From NCBI GenBank assembly GCA_017560765.1, contig JAFZEI010000106.1, positions 1-41,562 of the forward strand: a DNA stretch of 41,562 bases. The letters are read 5' to 3'. Of the stretch, positions 1-8,641 are shown piece after piece; position 1 is the first letter of the stretch; every line of letters starts with the position of its first letter. The position numbers and the translations under genes were made by a program. Source of the DNA: Clostridia bacterium (lineage in GTDB: Bacteria; Bacillota; Clostridia; UBA1212; UBA1255). The notes beneath the pieces are model-generated. The model did no database searches, had not been told where the DNA came from, and was given only the letters and a program-made list of their open reading frames with translations.

Positions 1-65
1 GCAAAAGGGAAAGTTTTGTCTGTTATAAGCTTAAACTGTTCAGGCTTTCTTTTATTTTTAATCAT
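1..65 (-). CDS. CpsD/YwqD-like polysaccharide-biosynthesis tyrosine kinase, 5' end only
   Basis: Only the first 21 codons are in the window; the gene continues past the left edge. The start codon at 65 overlaps the stop of the upstream YveK-like gene (ATGA), which implies translational coupling. The product begins MIKNKRKPEQFKLITDKTFP, which resembles the N-terminal lead-in of CpsD/YwqD BY-kinases (a KLIT..K.PFAV-like motif before the conserved helix). These kinases form the cytoplasmic partner of a Wzz/YveK membrane adaptor in capsule or exopolysaccharide synthesis. The Walker motifs lie outside the window, so the call rests on the short N-terminus and the neighbour. Confidence 0.55.
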   Translation of the reverse strand, partial: MIKNKRKPEQFKLITDKTFPF

Positions 66-817
66 CGCTTATTACCCCCTTTTTTTGGGTTAACATCAGC
101 TTTGTATATTTTTTCTTTGCTACTTGTACTGTTAACATCGGGGATTTCTGCCAATAACAGCATTCCCATTTCTTCACACAAAGCGGCTCCGTCTTTAACA
201 GTATTATCCATTATATTTAATACAACAAAAAACAAAGTGCTTACAACAAAGCTAATTATCAATGCTATTGCACAATTTCTCATAATTCCCGAAGAAACAG
301 GTGCAGTGGCAAGAATCGGAGAATCCACTCTTTCTAAAGTAAGCTTACCAACCTTTGTAGCTCTCTCAGTAGCCATAGTTTCAAACGCATAACACGCATC
401 ATAAGATAATTGAGGATCTATCGTAACGATTGTTACATTAAAAATATTGCTCTTTTCGTTTGTCTGTTTTATATTAACATGACCGCTTCTTAACTTTATG
501 TTCGAATACTCAGGCTTCATTTTTTGAAGAAAGCCATTCATCTCGGAAAACGCATCACCGGTCTCTAAAGTTTCTATGCATGTGCCCATAAGTTCGTTTG
601 CATACATATAAGCATTACGTTCATTTGCTCCTGATGTACTTGCCGTATGAATATCACTTACCAGGCAAAATTTTATAACCGAAGCATACGCAGGTGTTAC
701 CGTAAGCTTTGTATAAACTCCCACAGCAGCAACCACGACAACCATAATAGCAATAATTATTAATAATCTACTCTTAATGATTTCGAGCAATCGTTTCAAA
801 TTAATATCTTTGTTCAC
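62..817 (-). CDS. YveK/CpsC-family polysaccharide chain-length regulator (Wzz-like)
   Basis: A 251-residue membrane protein of the Wzz/CpsC type. It has a short cytoplasmic N-terminus, a transmembrane helix at about residues 17-36, an extracytoplasmic loop, and a second helix at about 180-203. The C-terminal stretch (TVKDGAALCEEMGMLLLAEI) resembles the segment in which these adaptors meet their tyrosine kinase. I chose the GTG at 817 over an ATG at 856 because GGGGAGG sits 10 bases upstream of the GTG, while the ATG has no usable ribosome-binding site. The stop overlaps the start of the CpsD-like gene. Expected role: controlling length or export of a surface polysaccharide with that kinase. 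Substrate unknown. Confidence 0.75.
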   Translation of the reverse strand: MNKDINLKRLLEIIKSRLLIIIAIMVVVVAAVGVYTKLTVTPAYASVIKFCLVSDIHTASTSGANERNAYMYANELMGTCIETLETGDAFSEMNGFLQKMKPEYSNIKLRSGHVNIKQTNEKSNIFNVTIVTIDPQLSYDACYAFETMATERATKVGKLTLERVDSPILATAPVSSGIMRNCAIALIISFVVSTLFFVVLNIMDNTVKDGAALCEEMGMLLLAEIPDVNSTSSKEKIYKADVNPKKGGNKR

Positions 818-885
818 GGTACAATAACCTCCCCAATTTTTTTGAAACAAAGTCATTTTACCATAATAAAAAAAATAATGCCACC

Positions 886-1500
886 CTATTTAAAAATTTT
901 TTGATGTAATTTTTGAAAATCATGTTTTATTTCCTGAAAAAGCTCCACAAATTTAAATTTCACCGTCACTTTTTCATGTGTTTGGTTATCGCTTTTGCCT
1001 GAAATCGTCACCGCATTTCCGTCTGAGAAGCATAGCGGCGGAAAAAGCACACACCACCAGTTTTCGCCACTGCCGCTACCTATAACAATGCGAACTGCCT
1101 CATAATCTCCTGCCGGCAAAGACATACCGGAGTAATATTTTGTAGGGAAATAAAATTCTCCTATTTCTATTGACACTTTATATTCATACCCTTCTTTTTT
1201 TATGCAGTCTTCTGCCGTCTTTATTATATCTACGGAATGTCTTGCTACTATTTCCGCTGTTTCTTTTGCATCTGCCGCATTCTTTGATAACTCACTTATT
1301 CTGCACCCTACTGCATCTCTGACTTTAAGTTTAAGTGCTTGGTCCTCTGCTGTATTACTGTTAGCAATCACATGAAAACGTAATATATTTTCTGCATACT
1401 TACCCGAATAATACTCTGAGGCAGCAAAAATCGAAACAGCAAATCCGAAGCAAACGACAACAAATGCTATAATAAATTTCTTCTTTTTTAAAAATGCCAT
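886..1500 (-). CDS. spoIIR: Stage II sporulation protein R
   Basis: A 204-residue secreted signalling protein. In Bacillus, SpoIIR is made in the forespore, crosses into the intermembrane space and triggers SpoIIGA to process pro-sigma-E in the mother cell. Recognisable signatures are an N-terminal signal/anchor helix (about residues 8-27), the block RFHVIANSNTAEDQALKLKV and the block ENWWCVLFPPLCF. Start chosen at the ATG at 1500, with GCGGAGG five bases upstream; an in-frame ATG at 1521 lacks such a site. I looked for a sigma-F promoter but found none convincing. Together with the SASP and the GerM-domain protein it supports a spore-former. Confidence 0.92.
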   Translation of the reverse strand: MAFLKKKKFIIAFVVVCFGFAVSIFAASEYYSGKYAENILRFHVIANSNTAEDQALKLKVRDAVGCRISELSKNAADAKETAEIVARHSVDIIKTAEDCIKKEGYEYKVSIEIGEFYFPTKYYSGMSLPAGDYEAVRIVIGSGSGENWWCVLFPPLCFSDGNAVTISGKSDNQTHEKVTVKFKFVELFQEIKHDFQKLHQKIFK

Positions 1501-1563
1501 AATAACCTCCGCATCTTTCATTTAAAAAATATCTATACACAGGTTATTTTTGCCAAATTGCTC

Positions 1564-1965
1564 TTACTTTATACAGCAAATAAAGGAACTGTTTTGTCTT
1601 ATTATTTTTTGCGTTTCTTTTAATTTGGTAATGCCTTCAATTATGTCATACGTAGATTTACCAAATTTAACGGGTAATTTCTTGTTTTTTCTATATGCCG
1701 AGTATGATATATGAACACTGCGCATTATACGTCGCAACACTTCCTCATCTCCTCCTCTAAACACAATTTGCGCAGTTTCACTTTTCATACCTGCACTCAA
1801 AGGAACAACTTCATTTGAAGAATCATCATACACTTTTTTGCCGTCAAACATCTTAATCAAAGTAGCCATATATCTATCCATATCAATACCATCGACAAAC
1901 AAATAAGAATCCTTTGCAGCTGTTACGGTAACGAGCATACCGTAATCTGTAGTTTTCTCTTTCAT
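1564..1965 (-). CDS. Hypothetical protein, 133 aa
   Basis: I do not recognise this protein. The start at 1965 is well supported by GGGAGGG five bases upstream; an ATG 18 bases earlier has no such site. The product is soluble-looking, with no signal peptide or membrane helix, a mixed alpha/beta N-terminal half and a Lys-rich C-terminal helix ending in FICCIK. It is the first gene of a leftward group with spoIIR, 63 bases apart, so it may be co-transcribed with it. A sporulation link is inferred from position only. Confidence 0.6.
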   Translation of the reverse strand: MKEKTTDYGMLVTVTAAKDSYLFVDGIDMDRYMATLIKMFDGKKVYDDSSNEVVPLSAGMKSETAQIVFRGGDEEVLRRIMRSVHISYSAYRKNKKLPVKFGKSTYDIIEGITKLKETQKIIRQNSSFICCIK

Positions 1966-2041
1966 AACTGCCCTCCCGTTCATGTTTTAGTCGAAATTTA
2001 TATAAGGACGGCTATTTTAATACTTTTAAATCAAAAAGTAA

Positions 2042-2067
2042 AAAAACGGGTAATATTTCCCGTTTTT
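2042..2067. terminator. Terminator-like hairpin in a divergent intergenic region
   Basis: A perfect 9-bp stem (AAAAACGGG / CCCGTTTTT) with an 8-base loop lies between the divergently oriented genes starting at 1965 (leftward) and 2116 (rightward). The A-run and T-run make it look like a bidirectional intrinsic terminator, yet no gene ends here. It may insulate the two promoters or lie in the 5' untranslated region of the lipoprotein gene. Confidence 0.45.
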
Positions 2068-2115
2068 ACAAAATACACATATACCACAGAATTTTTCACA
2101 GAGGTGTCTTTTTAA

Positions 2116-2772
2116 ATGAGATTTAAATTCATATTCACATCAATCGTTGCAGCCATGATTCTTTTTGCATGCACAAGCTGCGGTGTGCGCAAAAATTCCG
2201 TTGATGCAGACAACAGCACACTTCAAAATGACGAGTATAACCCCGTAAGCAGCTTAACACTCACGGAAGTTGAAGCAGCAGCGTTAAACAACAGCATAAA
2301 AGTAAAGGTATATTATAAAACACTGCGAGGCGATAAACTTTGCAGTGAAACAAAACTTCTGCAATTTACGGACAAAGACAGAAAGCTTGATGTATTGGCT
2401 TCAAAAATATTGGAGCTCGCCCTTTCCGGACCATCAAATACAAGTCTCGTAAAGACTCTTCCCGAAGGTACAAAGCTCAACAATCTGAAAATAAAAAACG
2501 GAGTCGCTTATGTAGATTTTAACGAAGCTTTCGCCAAAGGGCTTCAAGACAGTAACGAAGCAGTTTTTATAGCATATTCCGTAGCAAATACTTTAACAGA
2601 ATTCAAGAATGTCAACCGTGTTGCCATTACGTGTAACGGTAATAAAATCGAGAGCAGCGCATGCAACTTTTCTGATTTGCTCCGAAACACGAAAATAATA
2701 ACGGACATAGAAAGCGCTTTGCCTAAAACTGACTATTCTGAAAATGTTTTCCTTGAAATAGAGCTTGAATAG
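2116..2772 (+). CDS. GerM-domain lipoprotein
   Basis: A 218-residue predicted lipoprotein. The N-terminus is a signal peptide ending in a lipobox-like ILFACTSC (Cys19 or Cys22 as lipidation site). The domain from about residue 55 to 190 matches the GerM (sporulation/germination) pattern: a VKVYY strand, then LALSGPSNTSLVKTLPEGTK, then NGVAYVDFNEAF, then the helix preceding VNRVAITCNG. GerM domains occur in spore-germination and cell-surface proteins; B. subtilis GerM has two, this has one. The ribosome-binding site GAGGTG is 9 bases before the ATG. It is followed after 44 bases by ddl. Exact role unknown. Confidence 0.8.
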   Translation: MRFKFIFTSIVAAMILFACTSCGVRKNSVDADNSTLQNDEYNPVSSLTLTEVEAAALNNSIKVKVYYKTLRGDKLCSETKLLQFTDKDRKLDVLASKILELALSGPSNTSLVKTLPEGTKLNNLKIKNGVAYVDFNEAFAKGLQDSNEAVFIAYSVANTLTEFKNVNRVAITCNGNKIESSACNFSDLLRNTKIITDIESALPKTDYSENVFLEIELE

Positions 2773-2816
2773 AGGTAATATTAAAGCGTTAATGATTTTA
2801 GCGGAGGCTTTATACT

Positions 2817-3869
2817 ATGAAGAAAAAAGTTGCCGTTGTGTTTGGCGGACGTTCCACCGAGCATGATGTTTCAAGAATTTCTGCATATTCTATTATAAAA
2901 AATATCGACAGGTCTCTTTTTGACGTTGTAATGATAGGCATTACGAAAAAGGGAGAATGGCTCCCATACGAAGGAAGCGTTGAGGCTTTACCTGATGGTT
3001 CTTGGGAAAAAACAGCTAATCCTACAGGACGTATCTGTTTAGAAAAAGGCATTGCAGCTTTAGAGCAGTGCGACGTAATTTTACCTGTGCTTCATGGTCA
3101 AAACGGTGAAGACGGCACTGTTCAAGGTCTATTCGAACTACTTGATATACCGTATGTCGGTTGCGGAATATTATCTTCTGCAGCAGGTATGGATAAGGTT
3201 TATGCAAAAATCATTCTGGACAGCGCCCAAATACCTCAATGTGGTCATATCGTTGCCCACCGACATATACTTAATCAAAACCCTGATTATTATAAAAAAG
3301 AAGTCGCAGAAAAGTTTGGTTATCCTTGCTTTATAAAGCCTTCCAACAGCGGCTCATCGGTAGGTGTGCACAAGGTCAAATCCGAAGAAGAACTTACAGC
3401 TGCCTTGCTTGATGCTCAGAAATATGACCGCAAAGTCTTAATAGAAGAATTTGTTGAAGGACGGGAAATCGAATGTGCGATTTTAGGTAATATTTCAGCA
3501 AAGGCTGCTGCACCGGGAGAAATAAAGCCCTCAAAAGAATTTTATGATTACGAAGACAAATATATAAAAGAGGGCAGTGTTTCCTGTATCCCTGCAGATA
3601 TTCCGTCAGAAAAGGCCGATTATATTAAAGAGCTGGCTCTTAAAGCCTATAGCGTTCTTGACTGCTCAGGTCTTGCCCGCGTGGACTTTTTCTTAAAAAA
3701 AGACGGCACCGTATTGCTTAACGAAATAAATACTCTTCCCGGTTTTACAAATATCAGTATGTACAGTAAAATGTGGATTTCCGAAGGTATGGCATACAGT
3801 GATCTTCTTACAGAATTGATAAATCTTGCGTTTTTGCGCAAAGAAGAAACATCTCGCTACACAGGGTGA
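2817..3869 (+). CDS. ddl: D-alanine--D-alanine ligase
   Basis: A 350-residue ATP-grasp ligase joining two D-alanines for the peptidoglycan stem peptide, in the cytoplasm. Visible motifs: N-terminal VVFGGRSTEHDVS (8-18), LHGQNGEDGTVQG (92-104), ATP-binding CFIKPSNSGSSVGVHKV (171-187), and C-terminal LNEINTLPGFT (301-311) with the Mg-binding Glu/Asn. The omega-loop EFYDYEDKYI (241-250) keeps the Tyr typical of D-Ala-D-Ala ligases, arguing against a VanA-type D-Ala-D-Lac enzyme. GCGGAGG precedes the ATG. It shares the D-alanine pathway with alr at 18050-19255, although the two genes are not linked. The unknown gene at 3876 starts 6 bases downstream. Confidence 0.96.
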   Translation: MKKKVAVVFGGRSTEHDVSRISAYSIIKNIDRSLFDVVMIGITKKGEWLPYEGSVEALPDGSWEKTANPTGRICLEKGIAALEQCDVILPVLHGQNGEDGTVQGLFELLDIPYVGCGILSSAAGMDKVYAKIILDSAQIPQCGHIVAHRHILNQNPDYYKKEVAEKFGYPCFIKPSNSGSSVGVHKVKSEEELTAALLDAQKYDRKVLIEEFVEGREIECAILGNISAKAAAPGEIKPSKEFYDYEDKYIKEGSVSCIPADIPSEKADYIKELALKAYSVLDCSGLARVDFFLKKDGTVLLNEINTLPGFTNISMYSKMWISEGMAYSDLLTELINLAFLRKEETSRYTG

Positions 3870-3875
3870 CACGAA

Positions 3876-4475
3876 TTGCTTTTTGCAGAACAAAATTTTG
3901 ATTTCGACATAATTTGCAAATATTTCTCAGGCACAAAAGACAGCCGCTACGGCGACTTTCAAAGTTTGTGCCCTGTTTTATGTCCACCGGTAAATGTTTC
4001 TGATAATTTTCTTATTAAAATACAAAACAACTTTGTAAACCTAACTATAAACGACAGTTATTTGCTTCATCGTCTCGTTTCTTTTGCGCAAAATCAGCCG
4101 TGTGCGGTACATACGAATTATCACGAGCCAAAAAGCATTAATACTGAATATCAACTCTTTCTTTTCAGCATTTTTATAAATGAAATATGGCAGATTCGTG
4201 ATGATTTTCATTCAAACATTCTGCCTGATATTTCTTTTTGTGTAAAATCAGAAAATTCACAAAGTATAAGAAGACTGGCTGTTATGGCCTTTTATCTAAT
4301 AGAAAAAGACCCGCTAAAAAGCGAGTCTCTCCAAAAGCTTTATGACACATTTTCAAATGAGCTTTACAAAATATTAACTGCCGGTGTTCTGACGGAAGCA
4401 TCTCCCATTTTAAAACTACTGGCAATTTGCGCCTTAAAACTGTCAATTAATATCCCGGCTTACCAAGAAGTTTGA
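3876..4475 (+). CDS. Hypothetical protein downstream of ddl, 199 aa
   Basis: I do not recognise this protein. The likely start is the TTG at 3876, with GGGTG overlapping the ddl stop region as ribosome-binding site, so it is probably translated together with ddl. It is a soluble, largely helical protein rich in Ile, Leu, Ser and Asn, with no membrane segment and no obvious catalytic motif; the last third looks like a helical bundle. Its final 29 bases overlap the 3' end of pgi on the other strand. The continuous frame of 200 codons and the operon position support a real gene. Confidence 0.6.
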   Translation: MLFAEQNFDFDIICKYFSGTKDSRYGDFQSLCPVLCPPVNVSDNFLIKIQNNFVNLTINDSYLLHRLVSFAQNQPCAVHTNYHEPKSINTEYQLFLFSIFINEIWQIRDDFHSNILPDISFCVKSENSQSIRRLAVMAFYLIEKDPLKSESLQKLYDTFSNELYKILTAGVLTEASPILKLLAICALKLSINIPAYQEV

Positions 4476-5772
4476 ACATATTTTTCTTGTATGCTTCAAC
4501 TCCGGGCTGATTAAAGGGATTTACACCAAGCAGATAGCCGCTGATACCGCAAGCCTTCTCAAAGAAATAAACCATTGCGCCGAAATGATACTCGTTCATT
4601 GCAGGAACATGAAGAACAATATTAGCAACTCCTCCATCATTGTGAGCCATAATTGTACCAATCATAGCCTGCTTATTTATATAATTAATATCCATGCCGG
4701 CAAGGTAATTAAGTCCGTCAAGATTTGCTTCATCTTCTTTAACTGTCATACTGCGGCGAGCCTTGTCCACATCAATAACAGTCTCAAAGAGAACGCGCAT
4801 TCCGTCCTGAATGTACTGTCCCATAGAGTGAAGGTCTGTACTGAAATCAACACCTGCAGGGAAAATACCCTTTTGGTCTTTGCCCTCGCTCTCGCCGTAG
4901 AGTTGTTTCCACCATTCTGTAAAATAGTGAAGCTGAGGCTCATAGTTAACCATGATTTCAATCATTTTGCCTTTTCTGTAAAGAGCGTTACGCGCTGCAG
5001 CATAAAGATAACAGTCATTTTTATCCATATCCTTCTCATTGTAACGATGATAAGCGTCAATTGCGCCCTCCATAATTTTATCAATGTCAATACCTGCAAC
5101 TGCAATAGGGAGTAATCCAACAGGTGTCAATACGGAATATCTGCCGCCAACATCATCCGGGATAACAAATGTTTCGTAGCCTTCTTGTGTGGCGAGTGTT
5201 CTTAAAGCACCTCTTGCTTTATCTGTTGTAGCATAGATTCTCTTTGCTGCTTCCTCTTTACCGTACTTCTTCTCCATGAATTCCTTAAGTATACGGAAGG
5301 CTATTGCAGGCTCTGTTGTTGTGCCTGACTTTGAGATAACATTTACGGAAACATTGTAGTTGTTGCTGTCTACTATATCCATAAGGTCAGCGATATAGTT
5401 AACGCTTATGCTGTTGCCTGCAAAAAGAACTGCTGTACCGTTTTTATCTCTCAAACTCTTTATGCTGTCAAAATTAGGTGTGAGCATGTCAATAGCTGCT
5501 CTTGCTCCCAAATATGAACCTCCGATACCTACAACAACAAGGATATCAGAATCACTTTTAATTTTCTCCGCACATTTCTTAACGCGAGCAAATTCTTCTT
5601 TGTCGTAATTAAGAGGAAGGTCTACCCAACCTGTATAATCATTGCCTGCACCTGTTTTATTGTGAAGCATATCATGAGCTGCTGCTATCTGTTCTTTGAG
5701 ACAGCCTACTTCGTGCTCACCTAAAAATCCTGCTGTTTTTTCAAGATCTAATTTCAAAAATTCATTTGCCAT
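4447..5772 (-). CDS. pgi: Glucose-6-phosphate isomerase
   Basis: A 441-residue enzyme interconverting glucose 6-phosphate and fructose 6-phosphate in glycolysis/gluconeogenesis. Motifs seen: [15 protein letters not shown] (79-93), the sugar-phosphate loop [43 protein letters not shown], and the C-terminal GVEAYKKNM containing the expected catalytic Lys. Length matches the compact Firmicutes enzyme (about 450). The ATG at 5772 has AAAGGA 12 bases upstream. A promoter TTGTAA-17-TAAAAT lies at 5816-5844 and abuts the divergent promoter of the next cassette. Confidence 0.97.
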   Translation of the reverse strand: MANEFLKLDLEKTAGFLGEHEVGCLKEQIAAAHDMLHNKTGAGNDYTGWVDLPLNYDKEEFARVKKCAEKIKSDSDILVVVGIGGSYLGARAAIDMLTPNFDSIKSLRDKNGTAVLFAGNSISVNYIADLMDIVDSNNYNVSVNVISKSGTTTEPAIAFRILKEFMEKKYGKEEAAKRIYATTDKARGALRTLATQEGYETFVIPDDVGGRYSVLTPVGLLPIAVAGIDIDKIMEGAIDAYHRYNEKDMDKNDCYLYAAARNALYRKGKMIEIMVNYEPQLHYFTEWWKQLYGESEGKDQKGIFPAGVDFSTDLHSMGQYIQDGMRVLFETVIDVDKARRSMTVKEDEANLDGLNYLAGMDINYINKQAMIGTIMAHNDGGVANIVLHVPAMNEYHFGAMVYFFEKACGISGYLLGVNPFNQPGVEAYKKNMFKLLGKPGY

Positions 5773-5815
5773 ATAATTTACAAATCCTTTCGTAAAAATT
5801 CAAACAACGTTTGTT

Positions 5816-5844
5816 ATTTTATCACTATAAAGTATATTTTACAA
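5816..5844 (-). promoter_or_regulatory. Predicted sigma-A promoter for pgi
   Basis: On the minus strand, TTGTAA (5839-5844) and TAAAAT (5816-5821) are separated by exactly 17 bases. The expected transcript start lies about 35 bases upstream of the pgi start codon. It sits almost back to back with the plus-strand promoter at 5846-5874. Confidence 0.55.
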
Positions 5845-5845
5845 A

Positions 5846-5874
5846 TTGATTTTTTTGCAGTTTTCTGCTATACT
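5846..5874 (+). promoter_or_regulatory. Predicted sigma-A promoter for the YesL/DUF4846/EEP/GH cassette
   Basis: TTGATT (5846-5851) and TATACT (5869-5874) are 17 bases apart, with a TGC extension just before the -10. A small stem-loop (TTGTAG / CTACAA, 5887-5903) lies in the short leader before the TTG start at 5927. The leader hairpin could be an operator or RNA feature; that is unproven. Confidence 0.6.
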
Positions 5875-5926
5875 TATTTTGTGATTTTGTAGCAAATCTA
5901 CAATAAAATACATGGCGGTGAAATGA

Positions 5927-6856
5927 TTGAAATTATTCAATTCAAACAGATATATAAAAGAAGGTAAGGGCATCGACAAAAATGCCCCCGAGAAACACGG
6001 TTTTATTAAATTTTGGGAAATTGCTTGGTTTAAGAAATATAAGCTTATCGCAATAAACTTTTTATACTTTATCCCCAATTTAATAGCCGTTTTTTTTGCC
6101 GGACTAAGTTTTTTTGTTTCAACATCTCTTTTCTATTCACTCAGCAGCAATACACAAATAGGTGCCTCTCAAGAGTCCTCGGAGATTGCTAACAAATTAC
6201 TGTTTTTCATAGTAATTTTCTTCACTGTTATTCCGGTTTTTGCAGTTGGACCGTTTCAATCCGGAATGACTTATATCCTCAGATGTTTCACTAAAAGAGA
6301 ACCTTGCTTCCTGTGGACGGATTATATAGGCAAAACACGCAGCAACACGAAACTTTCAATACAAGCTTGCCTCATTAATTGTATAATAGGTTTTTTCATC
6401 ATTCTTGATTTTGCTGTATACCTTGCGCTTTCAAGCACGAATTCCGTTGCTTACGGTGTATTTCCCGATTGGATTCTTATGATTTCGCTTGTTATACTTA
6501 TTTTCTTATCATCACTGTTTTTGGTTATGACAATGTACATGTATCCTATGATTGTTACATTCAAGCTTACATTAAAGCAACTTTACAAGAATGCAATGCT
6601 TTTTGCTTTTCTAAAGTGGTTTCCGAATTTAGGCTTTCTGATACTTGATGCAATTCTTGTTTTCATTCCTCTTTTCTTTATAGACGGAGCATGGTCACTG
6701 TATATTTCTTTACTTCTGTATGCTACTATCGGAATTGCATTTATAGGTTTTATTAACATGTCTTACACTTACCCTACAATCAAGAGGTGCCTTATAGATA
6801 ACTATAATGCAGACAAATCAAAAAGCGAAGGAGAGGCAATAAACAATGAGGAATAA
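5927..6856 (+). CDS. YesL-like (DUF624) multipass membrane protein
   Basis: A 309-residue integral membrane protein with about six hydrophobic helices (roughly residues 40-67, 90-115, 145-168, 182-206, 233-252, 258-280). The block VGPFQSGMTYILRCFTKREP followed by CFLWTDY resembles the GPxxxGMTYILRxF signature of YesL/DUF624 proteins, often found beside carbohydrate uptake and degradation genes. Start is a TTG at 5927 with GGCGGTG upstream; the nearby ATG at 5923 is out of frame. First gene of a four-gene rightward unit; its end overlaps the next start by 11 bases. Molecular function of the family is not established. Confidence 0.7.
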   Translation: MKLFNSNRYIKEGKGIDKNAPEKHGFIKFWEIAWFKKYKLIAINFLYFIPNLIAVFFAGLSFFVSTSLFYSLSSNTQIGASQESSEIANKLLFFIVIFFTVIPVFAVGPFQSGMTYILRCFTKREPCFLWTDYIGKTRSNTKLSIQACLINCIIGFFIILDFAVYLALSSTNSVAYGVFPDWILMISLVILIFLSSLFLVMTMYMYPMIVTFKLTLKQLYKNAMLFAFLKWFPNLGFLILDAILVFIPLFFIDGAWSLYISLLLYATIGIAFIGFINMSYTYPTIKRCLIDNYNADKSKSEGEAINNEE

Positions 6857-7838
6857 ATTTTACGAAGACGAGAGCACTGTTCCGCTTTCAAATAAAATAC
6901 TGATTGCAGCGAGCATTTTATGTGTAATTGCCACAATTGTAGTTTTTATATTTTTTAACAAGCATCAAAAAAGCAAAAACAGCAATACCCTTAATAATAA
7001 CGGCGCCGCCACAAGCTCTGTTTCAGAGCCTACAGAGACAGCCAAACCTACACCCGAGGTAGTTTTGGACGTTATTGTTCCGTCAGAGAAAACAATAGGA
7101 ACAAGATTTAATCCTCCTTCAGGATATACTCGTGTAAATTTAACAGGCGGCAGTTTCGGTGAATATCTCAGGACTTTTTCACTGCGTGAACATTCCACAA
7201 AGCCTTTATCATACGATTCTCAAACAAAGGCATTGGTGAGCAATCCCTCATTACCTGCCGTAAGCGTCCTTGAGTTGGATTTGATTAACAAAAGTAATCT
7301 GCAAGAATCTTCAAATTCTTTAATAAGACTTTATGCTGAATACTTGTACGGACAAAACCGTTTTCAGGATATCTCCTTTAATCTGCTGACTACACCGGCT
7401 TTTAAATGTGATTTTCAAACTTGGTCTGAGGGCGGTAGACTTATTGAAGAAGGCAACACTATCACATGGTGCAAAGAGCACGGCGACCATTGCAAGCACA
7501 GAGATGTTGATACAGGAACAGAATATGGTGTTTTTAAATATTATTTACAAAATGTAATGATACATTCTAATATTTCTTCCCTTCCTTCAAATTTAAAGAC
7601 TGTGCAATTAAACGATTTAACTGTCGGAGATGTAATAATTTATGCCGACTCTAACATCCCTGACATTATTGTTGATATGGCAGAAGACTCTAACGGCAAT
7701 AAAATTTGCATCCTTGCAAGAGGAGGAAATCCCGCTTGTGAAATATACATTGTGAGAAACGAAAAGAATTCTGATTTAAATCCTTGGCATGATGTAAACA
7801 ATCTGCTTGTAGGGGCAAGTTTTTACAGATTTAAATAA
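6846..7838 (+). CDS. Membrane-anchored DUF4846-domain protein
   Basis: A 330-residue protein with a short cytoplasmic tail, one transmembrane helix (about 17-38), a Ser/Thr/Pro-rich linker (40-75) and an extracytoplasmic domain. RFNPPSGYTRVNLTGGSFGEYLR (88-110) and LYAEYLYGQNRFQDI match the DUF4846 family, whose function is unknown. A Cys/His cluster, WCKEHGDHCKHRD (208-220), stands out as a possible metal site. Start ATG at 6846 with GGAGAGG upstream, inside the end of the YesL-like gene. Being anchored outside the membrane between a glycan-type membrane protein and a secreted hydrolase-like protein, it probably acts on the cell surface; this is inference. Confidence 0.75.
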   Translation: MRNKFYEDESTVPLSNKILIAASILCVIATIVVFIFFNKHQKSKNSNTLNNNGAATSSVSEPTETAKPTPEVVLDVIVPSEKTIGTRFNPPSGYTRVNLTGGSFGEYLRTFSLREHSTKPLSYDSQTKALVSNPSLPAVSVLELDLINKSNLQESSNSLIRLYAEYLYGQNRFQDISFNLLTTPAFKCDFQTWSEGGRLIEEGNTITWCKEHGDHCKHRDVDTGTEYGVFKYYLQNVMIHSNISSLPSNLKTVQLNDLTVGDVIIYADSNIPDIIVDMAEDSNGNKICILARGGNPACEIYIVRNEKNSDLNPWHDVNNLLVGASFYRFK

Positions 7839-7860
7839 TCAATAAAAACGGAGCATATAT

Positions 7861-8613
7861 ATGAAAATTAATATCATTTCACAAAATGTAATGTGCTGGG
7901 AAAAAGAAAATATCGGCACGTATGATATACGCCGTCCCTTGCTAAAAAATGTTTTCCGAAATTACGGAGCAGACATTATTGGAATGCAAGAGGTGACAGA
8001 GCGTTGGGAAAAATATTTTAATAAAGACTTACAGGATTTTGGCAAATTTTTGGTTTACAGAGGCAAAAATAATAAAGAAGCCGTTCCGATTTATTGGAGA
8101 AAAGATAAATTGGAAGTAGTTGACAGCGGTTACTTTTGGCTCTCCGAAACACCGGAAAGAGAATCATACGGTTGGCAAGCCGGTTGCCTTCGCATTACTT
8201 GTTGGATTTTATTTAGATGCAAAGAAACAGGTAAAGAATTCACTTTTGTTAATACCCATTTAGATCATGTAAGCAAAGAAGCACGAATAAATGGTTTGCA
8301 ACTTATTTATGATTTTATAGAAAAAAGATTCGGTAAAGACTTTCCATTGATACTTACAGGAGATTTTAATGCACAGCCTAATTCCGAAACTATCTTAAAA
8401 GCTGACAGCCTTTTAAACAGTGCACGTAATATTGCAAAGAAAACTACAGACGAAATAACTTTTCATGGCTATTCAAAAGATTCCGGTCAAATAATCGACT
8501 ATATATACTTGAGCCACGGCATCACCTGCAATCAATTTACTGTAATAAAAGAATTTAACGATGGCATACCTCAATCAGACCATTACGGTTTAATGGCAGA
8601 AGTAGATATTTAA
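7861..8613 (+). CDS. Endonuclease/exonuclease/phosphatase-family hydrolase
   Basis: A 250-residue cytoplasmic protein (no signal peptide) of the EEP fold that hydrolyses phosphate esters using metal. All family landmarks are visible: SQNV near the N-terminus, metal-binding Glu44 in GMQEV, catalytic NTHLDH (131-136), TGDFNAQP (166-173), IDYIY (212-216) and terminal SDHYGL (239-244). The QAGCLRITCW segment is typical of the small bacterial subgroup often annotated alongside carbohydrate genes. Substrate cannot be told from sequence: nucleic acid, phospholipid or sugar phosphate are all possible. GGAG lies 7 bases before the ATG; it follows the DUF4846 gene by 22 bases. Confidence 0.88.
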   Translation: MKINIISQNVMCWEKENIGTYDIRRPLLKNVFRNYGADIIGMQEVTERWEKYFNKDLQDFGKFLVYRGKNNKEAVPIYWRKDKLEVVDSGYFWLSETPERESYGWQAGCLRITCWILFRCKETGKEFTFVNTHLDHVSKEARINGLQLIYDFIEKRFGKDFPLILTGDFNAQPNSETILKADSLLNSARNIAKKTTDEITFHGYSKDSGQIIDYIYLSHGITCNQFTVIKEFNDGIPQSDHYGLMAEVDI

Positions 8614-8641
8614 CATTTGTATTTTAAGAAGGGATATCTCC

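Noticed and set aside
2817-3869. Possible vancomycin-resistance-type D-Ala-D-Lac ligase
   Set aside because: The omega-loop EFYDYEDKYI keeps the D-Ala-D-Ala type Tyr, and no vanH/vanX neighbours are present.
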